From: Proteiniphilum sp. UBA5384
GTDB lineage: Bacteria > Bacteroidota > Bacteroidia > Bacteroidales > Dysgonomonadaceae
Direction: 5' to 3'
NCBI RefSeq assembly: GCF_002410825.1
Contig: NZ_DHOS01000010.1
Location: 231,827-295,826, forward strand
Length of the DNA: 64,000 nt
Part shown: piece by piece, positions 8,073 through 18,085 of the stretch
How the letters are laid out: each line of letters starts with the position of its first letter
How positions within the stretch are numbered: the stretch's first letter is position 1
Translations under genes and position numbers: made by a program
Notes under the pieces: generated by a model
What the model saw: only the letters and a program-made list of their open reading frames with translations
Told to the model about the DNA's origin: nothing
Database searches by the model: none

Positions 8073-11066
8073 ATGAAACTAAAAACTCCCGGGTCTGTCG
8101 TTAAGGCCCATGATATAAACCGGTTCAGGTTCCGTGATACTCCCTTTGTGAAATTGATGAACAAACGGATTTACAATATCCTGATGGTAGCCTCGCGGTA
8201 TGACATGTTTATCCTCGAGGATGACGGCCGGGTGGATGAACAGATATTCAATGAGTATACCTCGCTCAATCTCCGTTATCCTCCCCGGTTTACACAGGTA
8301 GGCAATAGTAAGGAGGCTTTGGCGGAACTCAAACAAAACCATTACGAACTGATTATTTGTATGCCCAACATGGATAACAGCGATACCTTCGATCTGGCAA
8401 AACAGATGAAGGCACGTTATCCCGATATTCCGGTGGTATTGCTTACGCCTTTCTCCAAAGCAGTTACACAATCATTGGGTAAATCGGATCTGAGCGGAAT
8501 AGATTATGTATTCAGTTGGCTGGGCGATACCGACTTGCTGTTGGCCATCATCAAGATCATTGAAGACCGGATGAATGTGGAGCATGATGTTAAAACCGTG
8601 GGTGTACAGACGGTTATGCTGGTGGAAGATTCTGTCCGTTTCTACTCGTCGGCATTGCCATTGCTTTATAAGTTTGTGTTGAGTGAGTCGAAGGAGTTTT
8701 CGAAGGAGGCGCTCAACGACCATTTGCGGATGCTCCGCATGCGTGGTCGGCCCAAGATTTTACTTGCCCGTGATTATGAGGAGGCGGTCACCTATTATAA
8801 AAAATATGGAGACAATATGTTGGGTGTGATCAGCGACATGAGCTTCAATGTGGATGGAGAGAAGGATAAGGTGGCCGGGAAGCGGTTGGGGGAATGGATC
8901 AGGAAAAAAGATCGTTCTATCCCGATTATTTATACTTCTTCCGAATCGGACAACCGACAGTATGCTGCTGCGGTAGATGCGGTATTTATCGATAAGAATT
9001 CCAAAACGTTTCCACAGGATCTACGTAGGGCAATCAAAGAGAATCTTGGCTTCGGTGATTTCATCATTACTGATCCCAATACCAAACAGGAGATCTTCCG
9101 TATCAAAAACCTGAAGGAACTGCAGATGAACATTCGCAATATTCCTGATGACGCTTTATATTATCATCTTTCGCGGAATCATTTCTCAAGGTTTTTTTAT
9201 TCCCGTGCCATGTTTCCCGTGGCGGAGATGCTCAAGAAAATTGATGTCTCGGAATACGCCAATATGCACGATGCCCGTGAGCTTATTTATGCCACTATCG
9301 TACAGTACCGGCGTATGAAGAACACCGGTGTGGTGGCTGTCTTCGAGAAAGACCGGTTCGACCAGTATTCCAACTTTGCCCGTATCGGAGAGGGATCGCT
9401 CGGGGGGAAGGGGAGAGGCCTGGCTTTTATCGGTTATATGGTAAAAACACACTTGGAATTGAACAACAATCATAATTTTCCTGTCACTACGCCCAAGACA
9501 GTAGTGCTTTGTACTGATATCTTCGATGAATTCATGGAAGCCAATAACCTTTATCCGGTTGCCCTTTCGGAATTGGAGGACGAGATGATACTGAAGCATT
9601 TCCTTGCCGCCAAACTTCCGAAGCGGTTGGTAAGTGATTTTCTCGTGTTTTTTGAAGCCATAGAAACACCTATTGCCATCCGGTCCTCCAGCTTGCTCGA
9701 AGATTCGCAGTACCAGCCGTTCGCAGGAATCTATTCCACTTATATGATTCCTTATGTGAATGATAAATATGAAATGGTGCGCCTGCTCAGCAATGCTATC
9801 AAGGCTGTGTATGCTTCGGTGTTTTATAAGGATAGCAAGGCTTATATGGCTGCCACGCAGAACCTGATCGACCAGGAGAAGATGGCGATCGTGTTGCAGG
9901 AGGTGGTCGGTTCACAATATGGCAACCTTTTCTATCCCGCCATTTCGGGGGTAGCCCGCTCGCTTAACTATTATCCCATCGGTAATGAAAAACCTGAAGA
10001 TGGTATAGTGAATATGGCCTTCGGCTTGGGAAAATATATTGTGGACGGTAATACGGGGCTCCGTTTTTCTCCGCTCCATGCTTCCAATATCCTGCAACTG
10101 AGTTCGCTTGATCTGGCGTTGAGCGATACCCAGACCCGCTTCTACGCACTCGATCTCCACTCGGAGATAAAGGACTTTATGGTGGATGACGGCTTTAACC
10201 TCCTGAAACTTCGTCTCAAAGAAGCGGAAAAGGAAGGCCCGCTCCGGTATGTGGCGTCCACTTACGACCCTCAGGACCAGCTTATCCGTGATGGTTATTA
10301 TGAGGGAGGGCGTAAGATCATCTCTTTCGCCAATATCCTTCAGCATGGGATGTTCCCCATGTCGGAGATATTGGATAAAATCCTGCGGGCAGGACAAAAA
10401 GAGATGGGCCGGCCGGTGGAAATTGAATTTGCAGTGGATATTACAGAACAGCAGTTTGCCTCTTTTTATGTATTACAAATCCGTCCCATTGTGGACAATA
10501 AGGAAGTGGTACATGAGAACCTCGATGAGGTGGCGCAAGCCAATACCATCCTGTTTTCGAAAAATGCCCTCGGCAATGGAATATCTAACGATGTGCATGA
10601 TGTGGTGTATGTAAAGACGACGGCTTTTAATGCTTCGAAGAACTCGCTGATAGCCCGTGAGATCGAGTCGTTGAACAGCCGGTTTGCGGCAGATGGTACC
10701 AATTATGTGCTAGTCGGACCGGGACGCTGGGGTTCTTCCGACCCTTGGTTGGGTGTCCCGGTGAAATGGCCGCATATCAGTCAGGCGCGGGTCATTGTGG
10801 AATCGGGAATGGAGAATTATCGGATAGAACCCAGTCAGGGAACCCATTTTTTTCAGAACCTCACCTCCTTTGGTGTAGGATATTTTACAGTGAATCCTTT
10901 TGCGGAAAACGATGGTTTTTTTGATGAGGAATTTTTGAATGCGCAGTCAGCAGTATACGAGACCGAATTTATCCGGCAGGTGCATTTCGAACAACCTGTT
11001 ATCATCAAGATAAATGGTAAAAAAAGGATGGGAGTGGTAATGAAACCCATACCAAGCAAGGAGTAG
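8073..11066 (+). CDS. PEP/pyruvate-binding (PPDK N-domain) protein with two receiver-like domains
   Basis: The frame extends to a TTG at 8058, but the ATG at 8073 is preferred, giving 997 residues. Two response-regulator-like domains come first. In the one at about 30-165 the phospho-acceptor Asp seems lost (ELIICMPNMDN). The second, at about 180-330, keeps an Asp in VISDMSF and an IPIIYTSS switch strand. A PPDK/PEP-synthase-type ATP-binding domain follows (about 430-830; GSLGGKGRGL, IAIRSSSLLEDSQ, LQIRPIV), then a C-terminal part with VGPGRWGSSDPWLGVPV. There is no recognisable phosphohistidine swivel or PEP-utilising barrel, so it is not a full pyruvate phosphate dikinase. A signalling or regulatory ATP-grasp role is likely. 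It stands alone, with 140 bp to the next gene. Substrate unknown. Confidence 0.75.
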   Translation: MKLKTPGSVVKAHDINRFRFRDTPFVKLMNKRIYNILMVASRYDMFILEDDGRVDEQIFNEYTSLNLRYPPRFTQVGNSKEALAELKQNHYELIICMPNMDNSDTFDLAKQMKARYPDIPVVLLTPFSKAVTQSLGKSDLSGIDYVFSWLGDTDLLLAIIKIIEDRMNVEHDVKTVGVQTVMLVEDSVRFYSSALPLLYKFVLSESKEFSKEALNDHLRMLRMRGRPKILLARDYEEAVTYYKKYGDNMLGVISDMSFNVDGEKDKVAGKRLGEWIRKKDRSIPIIYTSSESDNRQYAAAVDAVFIDKNSKTFPQDLRRAIKENLGFGDFIITDPNTKQEIFRIKNLKELQMNIRNIPDDALYYHLSRNHFSRFFYSRAMFPVAEMLKKIDVSEYANMHDARELIYATIVQYRRMKNTGVVAVFEKDRFDQYSNFARIGEGSLGGKGRGLAFIGYMVKTHLELNNNHNFPVTTPKTVVLCTDIFDEFMEANNLYPVALSELEDEMILKHFLAAKLPKRLVSDFLVFFEAIETPIAIRSSSLLEDSQYQPFAGIYSTYMIPYVNDKYEMVRLLSNAIKAVYASVFYKDSKAYMAATQNLIDQEKMAIVLQEVVGSQYGNLFYPAISGVARSLNYYPIGNEKPEDGIVNMAFGLGKYIVDGNTGLRFSPLHASNILQLSSLDLALSDTQTRFYALDLHSEIKDFMVDDGFNLLKLRLKEAEKEGPLRYVASTYDPQDQLIRDGYYEGGRKIISFANILQHGMFPMSEILDKILRAGQKEMGRPVEIEFAVDITEQQFASFYVLQIRPIVDNKEVVHENLDEVAQANTILFSKNALGNGISNDVHDVVYVKTTAFNASKNSLIAREIESLNSRFAADGTNYVLVGPGRWGSSDPWLGVPVKWPHISQARVIVESGMENYRIEPSQGTHFFQNLTSFGVGYFTVNPFAENDGFFDEEFLNAQSAVYETEFIRQVHFEQPVIIKINGKKRMGVVMKPIPSKE

Positions 11067-11209
11067 AGTAGATGCTCTCCTAAGTGTTCCCGTTAACTGT
11101 GGATTACGGATATTGCAAATATTCACATCCATAGATAGGGGGATTCTTGCTTTTTTGTTACTATAGTAATATATGATGAAAGCTGCTACATGACCGAATT
11201 TGTGAAATA

Positions 11210-11758
11210 TTGAATAGGAAGAATCCGGAAATACGATTATTGTTAGATCTTATTGCTATGGATGATTCTCAACCCGCCTTAAGATCTATTTATATGGCCT
11301 ATTGTCGCCCGATAATGAGGTATATAAGTTTCTATGTGAAATCGGAAGCTGATGTGCAAGAGTTGGTTTCTGATGTTTTTCTTGTCGTGTGGGAAAACCG
11401 TAAAGAGCTTCCGGCGATTAATAATTTCAATTCCTATATTTATAAGATATCAAAATACAAAGCACTAAATTGGCTAAGAAGCCAAAAAATAATGAATGTT
11501 GATCTGGAGAATATTCCAATTGAAATATTTGCCAATACCTGTACTACTCCTGAAGATGATTTGATATCGGAAGAAACTGTCAACCATATCAACAACGCTA
11601 TTGAAGCGCTTCCCTCCAAATGTAAGCAGGCGTTCAAACTTGTGAGGGAAGATAAGATGAAATATCGGGATGCTGCAGAAGTCTTGGGTATATCTGTCAA
11701 GACATTAGAAAACCATTTAGCCTTAGCAGTAAAAAAAATTCGTTCCAATCTGAAATAA
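11210..11758 (+). CDS. ECF-type RNA polymerase sigma factor
   Basis: This 182-residue sigma-70 family protein has region 2 at about 25-90 (YVKSEADVQELVSDVFLVVWENR) and region 4 at about 125-180 (ALPSKCKQAFKLVREDKMKYRDAAEVLGISVKTLENHL). These are the two conserved regions of ECF sigma factors. The start used is a TTG at 11210; the next in-frame Met (MDDSQ) would remove part of the first helix. It is followed 61 bp later by a FecR-type anti-sigma factor and then susC/susD. This is the standard Bacteroidetes trans-envelope signalling module in which substrate-loaded SusC releases the sigma factor. Confidence 0.9.
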   Translation: MNRKNPEIRLLLDLIAMDDSQPALRSIYMAYCRPIMRYISFYVKSEADVQELVSDVFLVVWENRKELPAINNFNSYIYKISKYKALNWLRSQKIMNVDLENIPIEIFANTCTTPEDDLISEETVNHINNAIEALPSKCKQAFKLVREDKMKYRDAAEVLGISVKTLENHLALAVKKIRSNLK

Positions 11759-11819
11759 TTTTATTTTCCAATAGGGGGATTTTCTTTTTTTTGCGACTTA
11801 ATAAGTAAGGAACTGAAGT

Positions 11820-12782
11820 ATGGAGAAAAAAGACATAGAGCATATTATCGCAAGATACTTATCGGGAGAAGCTGCCGGAGAGGAAATGATGACTCTCATG
11901 GAGTGGCTGTCTGCCGATGAAGATAACAAAACAGAATTCCGTAAGATACAGTCATATTGGAATGCGGAGATCTCTATGCATAATCTCGAGTTTATTCCGG
12001 ATTTTGAAAATTTGAGATACAAAATAGAACAGTCTGAAGTACAGAAAAACAGGAATGTATTATGGCTCCGACCCGCACTCGTTGCAGCCGTATCAATTAT
12101 AGCTGTGATAATTATATCTCATCTTATGCTGAAAATGGATAACGATGAAGTATTTACTTACATTACAGGCAGTAGCATCTCTGATTTTGTTTTACCCGAC
12201 GGTACGCAGGTCGCATTGAATAAAGATAGTAAACTTACCTATAACGAATCGTTTGGCAGGAATAACAGGATAGTATCCCTTGACGGAGAGGCATATTTCG
12301 ATGTTGTACATGATATGAAACAACAATTTGTAGTAAATGCGGGAGATGCGAAAATAACTGTTTTTGGAACAGTATTCAGCGTGAAGAGCAAGAAAGGAGA
12401 AGACATTCTTAAAACATCGTTGATTGAAGGCAGTGTGAGATTTGAAACACCGGATCAAACGATCTTACTGACTCCCCATAAACAAATCTTATACAATACA
12501 CATCTTAAGGAAGTAACCGTTGAAAAATTTGATCCGGAAATTGAGGTGGCCTGGAAAGATAATCTGATAAAATATAAATCTGTTTCTTTCTCAGAGCTTA
12601 TTTCTCTGCTTCAAAAGCATTATGAGGTAAATATAGTACTTCCATCAGAAGAACTCAAAATTTCGAAATTGACAGGAACCATTGATGCCGGTCAGAGCAT
12701 TAGTCAAATATTGGATATGATGAAGAATAATATAAATTTTGAATGGAGAAAGGAGAATGAAGATTATATGATAATTTATTGA
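11820..12782 (+). CDS. FecR-family anti-sigma factor
   Basis: This 320-residue protein has a cytoplasmic N-terminus of about 80 residues with a YLSGEAAGEEMMTLMEW helix that would hold the ECF sigma. One transmembrane helix follows (about 83-104, LVAAVSIIAVIIISHLML). The periplasmic FecR domain comes next (DGTQVALNKDSKLTY, LDGEAYFDV, VFGTVFSV, IEGSVRF), and the C-terminal DUF4974-type secretin-like domain (SFSELISLLQKHYEVNI) would contact the STN domain of the SusC protein. It is placed directly between the ECF sigma gene and susC. It is full length, with no sign of decay. Confidence 0.92.
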   Translation: MEKKDIEHIIARYLSGEAAGEEMMTLMEWLSADEDNKTEFRKIQSYWNAEISMHNLEFIPDFENLRYKIEQSEVQKNRNVLWLRPALVAAVSIIAVIIISHLMLKMDNDEVFTYITGSSISDFVLPDGTQVALNKDSKLTYNESFGRNNRIVSLDGEAYFDVVHDMKQQFVVNAGDAKITVFGTVFSVKSKKGEDILKTSLIEGSVRFETPDQTILLTPHKQILYNTHLKEVTVEKFDPEIEVAWKDNLIKYKSVSFSELISLLQKHYEVNIVLPSEELKISKLTGTIDAGQSISQILDMMKNNINFEWRKENEDYMIIY

Positions 12783-12852
12783 AGAATATTTAATTTTTTA
12801 TTATAGTTATTGTGCATAAAACACACATTTTATCAATTTTATATATAAATAC

Positions 12853-15800
12853 ATGAAAAGTAGCGACAAGAAAAACGGTTTCCTATTGGGGAATCTTAAA
12901 AAATTTCCATGTTCTGTGAAAATTACATTTATTATTATGCTTGTCGGTGTGTTGCAGTTACACGCCGAAAGTGCTTATAATCAAAATGCAAAACTGTCTT
13001 TGGACGTGAAGGCGCAACCGCTGACCGAGGTTTTCAATCTGATTGAAAAGGAGTCGGGTTATTTATTTAACTATCTCGATACAGATGTAGCGGGGATAAG
13101 TGTGAGTGTGAATGTGAAAAATGGGGATATAAGAGATGTGCTTGCACAAGCTTTGCGTGATACCAATCTTACATACTCCATAAATAACCGTCACATTACG
13201 ATAGTAAGTAAAGAAGGAGCGGAAAAGCAGTTTGCTTTTCGTAATCCTGAGCAAGAACAGAAGAAAGCCATTCTGGGTACCGTCGTTGATATGGAGGGTG
13301 AGCCGGTGATTGGTGCCAATGTGATTGAAAAAGGAACCACGAATGGTACAGTAACTGATCTTGATGGGAAGTTTTCATTATTGGTTGCCAATAATGCCTC
13401 TATCCAGATATCTTTTATCGGATATTTTACAAAAGAAATTTCGACCACAGGTAAGGTGTCGATTGATATCGTTTTGGAGGAAGATACAAAATCATTGGAG
13501 GATGTGGTGGTCGTAGGATATGGTGTTCAAAAGAAAGCCAGTGTTATTGGAGCGATATCAAGTTTGTCTCCCCAAAATGTCAAAGCTCCGGTGGCAAAAA
13601 TCTCTTCTCAGTTGGCGGGACAATTATCTGGAGTTTTGGCGGTTCAGCGCTCTGGAGAACCGGGAAGTAGTTCAACGTTTTGGATCCGAGGTATCAGTAC
13701 TTTCAGTGGAAGTGGAACGCCTTTGGTGCTTGTTGATGGTATTGAACGGGGATTGGATCTTGTTGATCCGGAAGATATTAAGGAATTGTCTATTTTAAAA
13801 GATGCGGCAGCTACGGCTATTTACGGTGTAAGGGGAGCGAATGGCGTTGTTCTTGTAACCACACGATCGGGAGCGGAAGGCAAACCGAAAATATCCTTTA
13901 AGTTTGAACAAGGAATAGTTTCCCCAACCCGTGTTCCTAAAATGCTAAATTCAGTGCAGTATGCAGAGATGTATAATGATGCGGCGGGTTATCCTTATTA
14001 TACTCCTGAAGTAATAGAACACTATAAGACAGGTTCTGATCCGGACCTTTATCCGAATGTAAATTGGGTGTCGGAACTCTATAAGAAAAACTCATCCAAC
14101 TCCCGTTTGAATGTAAATATTTCCGGAGGTGCTAAGACTGTAAGGTATTATGTTTCCGGAAGCTATTATGGGGAAAATGGTCTTTTTATTGCTGATAACA
14201 TGAAAGAATATAATACGGCTGTTAATTATCGACAGTATAGGTTCCGGTCTAATATAGATATAGACTTAGCGAAACATACGACGGTAAATGTCAATCTGGC
14301 TACATCTTTTGAGAAAAAGAATGAGCCGGGAACAGGCTCCGACACTATTTGGCAATATGCTCTGCAAACTCCCTCAAATGCTTTTCCTATGGTTTACTCT
14401 AATGGATATTTACCCGGTCCGGGAGCACAACAAGGTTATAATCCTTATGCACTGCTTACTCAGACAGGCTATGTAGAGAAGTTTTGGAATAATGCACAAT
14501 CACTTTTTGGCATCACACACGATTTTAGTGATTATCTAACTAAAGGGCTTAAGGCAAATGTGAAATTCTCATTCGATGCATTGAACTATAGTAGTCTAAG
14601 CAGGACGAAAACAGCAGAAGAGTGGATTGCCAATCGTAATGCTGAAGGAGAACTGGAATATAATCAATTGGTAAAAGGAGCTGAATCTTTGACTTATTCA
14701 GAAGGAAAAAGCGGTAGACGATTAGTATATTTAGAAGGGTCTTTAAGTTATGCACGTACTTTTGGGATCCATAGTGTTTCTGCTTTATTTTTGTATCAAC
14801 AATCTCAACGGAACAATGTGGGTGTCAGCTCTTCTGTAGATGCTTTGCCTTATCGTAATCAAGGAATCGCAGGACGTTTGACGTATGACTATGATCAACG
14901 ATATTTTATAGAGGGAAATTTTGGATACAATGGCTCTGAAAATTTTTCCAGGGGAAAAAGATTTGGGCTATTTCCTTCTGTGGCAGTCGGTTGGGTAGCT
15001 TCCAACGAGAAGTTCTTTCAGCCATTGACAGATGTAGTTGATTTGTTGAAATTTAGAACATCCTATGGTCTAGTAGGGAATGACCAACTCGGAGCAAATC
15101 GCCGATTTATTTATCTTCCCACCATTGAGGCAGGTGGTAGCTATTCATTCGGTGAATCTGCTACTTCTTATTCAAGCATACGTCTTGGAGATTGGCCAAA
15201 TGAGAATGTTGGCTGGGAGACTTCCCGCAAATTGGACGTAGGAATTGAGTTGTCTCTATTCCAAAAACTAAAAGTACAGGGAGACTATTTCAGAGAGTCG
15301 AGGAAAGGTATATTCCTGGAAAGGAAAGCGATCCCTAGTTATGTGGGATTAACCAATACTCCATGGGTGAATATTGGTAAAATGAGAAATAGTGGAATGG
15401 ATGCTTCCGTGGAATATCGGCAAAAATTTGGAGATTTCGATATTATAGCCAGAGGAAACCTTACCCATGCCCGTAATGTTATTCTCGACCAGGATCAACC
15501 CGATTGGGCTTATCTATATCAAAACAGGACAGGGCAGGCCAGGTATCAGTCATTTGGATATGTAGCTGCCGGACTATTTAAAGACCAACAAGATATTGAT
15601 TCTTGGGCAGATCAATCCACTATCGGGGGAGCTCAGCCGGGAGATATAAAATACTTAGACCTGAATGGAGATGGGGTAATTGATAGTTATGATCAAAAAG
15701 CAATAGGTTTTACCAATGTACCCGAAACGGTATATGGTTTTGGAGCGTCAGTCAATTGGAAAAACTTTGATTTAGCTGTCTTTTTTCAAGGAAATGCCAA

Positions 15801-16203
15801 TGTGCAATTCACTACACGTTCTAATATGACCCAGGCGTTTATTAGTGCTAACATGAACCAGTCTAATGTGTTTTCTGACGTGTATAATAATTATTGGACA
15901 CCTGAACGGACTAATGCAAAATATCCCCGGCTGACTACAGCACCAAATGCAAATAATAATGTTGCATCTACCTTTTGGCTTGTAAATGGTTCTTATTTAC
16001 GTCTTAAAAACGTCGAATTTGGATATACATTGCCCCCTACTATTACAAAGCGTTTATATATCAATAATTTAAGAGTTTATCTTTCAGGAGTCAATTTGTT
16101 GACATTTAGTAAATTCAAACTCTGGGATCCCGATTTGCAGACCGGAGCCACTACTTATCCTTTGACTCAGGTTTATAATATCGGCTTATCCGTAAATTTT
16201 TAA
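12853..16203 (+). CDS. SusC/RagA-type TonB-dependent transporter with STN signalling domain
   Basis: This 1116-residue outer-membrane transporter has, in order: an N-terminal signal/anchor, an STN domain (about 45-115, LSLDVKAQPLTEVFNLIEK), a carboxypeptidase-regulatory-like domain (about 135-215, GTVVDMEGEPVIGANV), and a plug starting at VVVVGYGVQKKASV with GIERGLDLVDPEDIKEL and LKDAAATAIYG. The beta-barrel ends in YNIGLSVNF. The STN domain fits signalling to the FecR protein encoded just upstream. SusD follows after 27 bp. It would import an oligosaccharide from the surface using TonB energy. The DNA here is visibly more AT-rich than the fimbrial and nos regions. Confidence 0.95.
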   Translation: MKSSDKKNGFLLGNLKKFPCSVKITFIIMLVGVLQLHAESAYNQNAKLSLDVKAQPLTEVFNLIEKESGYLFNYLDTDVAGISVSVNVKNGDIRDVLAQALRDTNLTYSINNRHITIVSKEGAEKQFAFRNPEQEQKKAILGTVVDMEGEPVIGANVIEKGTTNGTVTDLDGKFSLLVANNASIQISFIGYFTKEISTTGKVSIDIVLEEDTKSLEDVVVVGYGVQKKASVIGAISSLSPQNVKAPVAKISSQLAGQLSGVLAVQRSGEPGSSSTFWIRGISTFSGSGTPLVLVDGIERGLDLVDPEDIKELSILKDAAATAIYGVRGANGVVLVTTRSGAEGKPKISFKFEQGIVSPTRVPKMLNSVQYAEMYNDAAGYPYYTPEVIEHYKTGSDPDLYPNVNWVSELYKKNSSNSRLNVNISGGAKTVRYYVSGSYYGENGLFIADNMKEYNTAVNYRQYRFRSNIDIDLAKHTTVNVNLATSFEKKNEPGTGSDTIWQYALQTPSNAFPMVYSNGYLPGPGAQQGYNPYALLTQTGYVEKFWNNAQSLFGITHDFSDYLTKGLKANVKFSFDALNYSSLSRTKTAEEWIANRNAEGELEYNQLVKGAESLTYSEGKSGRRLVYLEGSLSYARTFGIHSVSALFLYQQSQRNNVGVSSSVDALPYRNQGIAGRLTYDYDQRYFIEGNFGYNGSENFSRGKRFGLFPSVAVGWVASNEKFFQPLTDVVDLLKFRTSYGLVGNDQLGANRRFIYLPTIEAGGSYSFGESATSYSSIRLGDWPNENVGWETSRKLDVGIELSLFQKLKVQGDYFRESRKGIFLERKAIPSYVGLTNTPWVNIGKMRNSGMDASVEYRQKFGDFDIIARGNLTHARNVILDQDQPDWAYLYQNRTGQARYQSFGYVAAGLFKDQQDIDSWADQSTIGGAQPGDIKYLDLNGDGVIDSYDQKAIGFTNVPETVYGFGASVNWKNFDLAVFFQGNANVQFTTRSNMTQAFISANMNQSNVFSDVYNNYWTPERTNAKYPRLTTAPNANNNVASTFWLVNGSYLRLKNVEFGYTLPPTITKRLYINNLRVYLSGVNLLTFSKFKLWDPDLQTGATTYPLTQVYNIGLSVNF

Positions 16204-16230
16204 TTAAAACACATACTTATCCTATATGAT

Positions 16231-18072
16231 ATGAAAAAAATAAGATTGTTGATAATTTCGATTTTTATTGGTCTCTTAGCGAGTTGCGATGCTTATCTGG
16301 ACCGACAGCCGGATGATCCCATGACTGCGGAGAATATCTTTTTGAAATATGAAACTACTTTAAAGTATCTGGTCAATGTCTATTCATGGACACCAAATGA
16401 GTCTGACTTGTCCGGACAGGTACTGCATGTCGCAGGAAGTTCGGATGAATGTTCTGTCGCTTATACCGGTCGTTACTTCGGAATGTACAACCGGAATATG
16501 ATTTCTGCGGATACTTATGGAACCCATAGGGCTAACACCTATGATAATTATTATAAAGGAATACGTGAGGCGACTTACTTCATGCAACATATCAATGACG
16601 TACCATCTACAGAATTGAACGATGAAGAAAAGAAAATCTGGTATGCCGAGGCACGCTTTTTAAGAGCCTATTATTATTTTATGATTATGCGTTTTTATGG
16701 TCCCGTTATTCTTTTAGGCGATGAGATAGTCGATTTCACATCAAGTACTCTTTCCGAAAAGGATAGAAGTCCATGGGATGAATGTGTAAATTGGGTAGTC
16801 AGCGAATTAGATGCGGCAGCATTAGACTTGATGGATGAACAAACCAGTACCCAGTGGTGGGGAAGAGCAACCAAAGGTGCTGCTATGGCTGTAAAAGCCA
16901 GATTGTTATTGTATTCTGCTCGACCCTTATTCAATGGTAATCTGCTATATAATGGCATAATAAATAAAGATGGAGAGCCACTCTTTAGTCAAAGTAAAGA
17001 TATTTCCAAGTGGGAACTTGCAGCCAAAGCTTCAAAAGATATTATCGATCTTGGTCGGTATGCTTTGGTGAACGATCCTGCAGCTACACCACTTACCAAT
17101 ATCCACAATGTGTTTATTGTGAGGAACAATCCGGAATTAATATATACATCGGAAAGAGGCGCTTACGCTACAAGAGTTTCCGTTACGCCTGCAAATATTG
17201 GCGGCACAAGTTATGGAGGGGTGGGGCCTACTCAAAAATTGGTGGATGCATTTGCCATGGAGAATGGACGATATCCAATTGTAGGATATACAGATGATGG
17301 GGAGGCTCCTATTATCGATTCCGAAGCAGGATATAGTGAAGATGGTTTTTCTAATTACACTAATCCTTTTTTTAATAAAACAGTGAATACGTATAAGATG
17401 TACCAGAACAGGGAACCCCGGTTTTATGCCAATGTTTTTTGGAGCGGACAAACCTGGATGGGAGGGTCATTTTCGAAAGCAGATATCCAATTTTACTCGG
17501 GAGGAAATGCAGGACCATTAACCAGCCATAACTATTCGTCTACGGGATACTTGGCATTGAAATTTGCAGATATAACCAAGAATACTGTGAATGGTGAGTG
17601 GGGTAACATATCTTACCCTTTGTTTAGGTATGCAGAAGTTATTCTGAACTATGTGGAAGCGCTAAACGAATATGACCCGACAAATTCCGATATATTGACT
17701 TATTGGAATTTAATTCGCCAACGGGCAGGAGTGCCTAATATAGAGGATGTGTATCCGGAAATAGAGGGTGACCGGGATTTGCAACGAGAGTATATCCATC
17801 GTGAGCGACAAATAGAATTATGCTTTGAGAATATACGCTATTTTGATACACGTACATGGATGACTTCGGAGACCGATGATAATGGACCTGTCTATGGTAT
17901 GAATATATCCCATACCGACCATAATCCGGGAGGCGAGTTTTGGAAGCGAACTGTCGTAGCTGCAGAAGGCGGGTATCCTGGTGTGCGTATTTGGGATAAG
18001 AAAAAATATCTGTTGCCAATACATCAAGGAGAATTGGACCGGGTAGATGTTACACAAAATTATGGATGGTAA
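16231..18072 (+). CDS. SusD/RagB-type nutrient-binding lipoprotein
   Basis: This 613-residue lipoprotein (LLASC, Cys19) has the SusD N-terminal pattern (LDRQPDDPMTAENIF), a TPR-like helical segment (WYAEARFLRAYYYFMIMRFYGPV) and the conserved C-terminal block (LQREYIHRERQIELCFENIRYFDTRTW; LLPIHQGELDR). It would sit on the cell surface as the lid of the SusC transporter encoded immediately upstream. The pair is specific to one glycan, but the ligand cannot be told from sequence. The next gene begins 13 bp after its stop. Confidence 0.95.
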   Translation: MKKIRLLIISIFIGLLASCDAYLDRQPDDPMTAENIFLKYETTLKYLVNVYSWTPNESDLSGQVLHVAGSSDECSVAYTGRYFGMYNRNMISADTYGTHRANTYDNYYKGIREATYFMQHINDVPSTELNDEEKKIWYAEARFLRAYYYFMIMRFYGPVILLGDEIVDFTSSTLSEKDRSPWDECVNWVVSELDAAALDLMDEQTSTQWWGRATKGAAMAVKARLLLYSARPLFNGNLLYNGIINKDGEPLFSQSKDISKWELAAKASKDIIDLGRYALVNDPAATPLTNIHNVFIVRNNPELIYTSERGAYATRVSVTPANIGGTSYGGVGPTQKLVDAFAMENGRYPIVGYTDDGEAPIIDSEAGYSEDGFSNYTNPFFNKTVNTYKMYQNREPRFYANVFWSGQTWMGGSFSKADIQFYSGGNAGPLTSHNYSSTGYLALKFADITKNTVNGEWGNISYPLFRYAEVILNYVEALNEYDPTNSDILTYWNLIRQRAGVPNIEDVYPEIEGDRDLQREYIHRERQIELCFENIRYFDTRTWMTSETDDNGPVYGMNISHTDHNPGGEFWKRTVVAAEGGYPGVRIWDKKKYLLPIHQGELDRVDVTQNYGW

Positions 18073-18085
18073 TATAAAAATAAGC

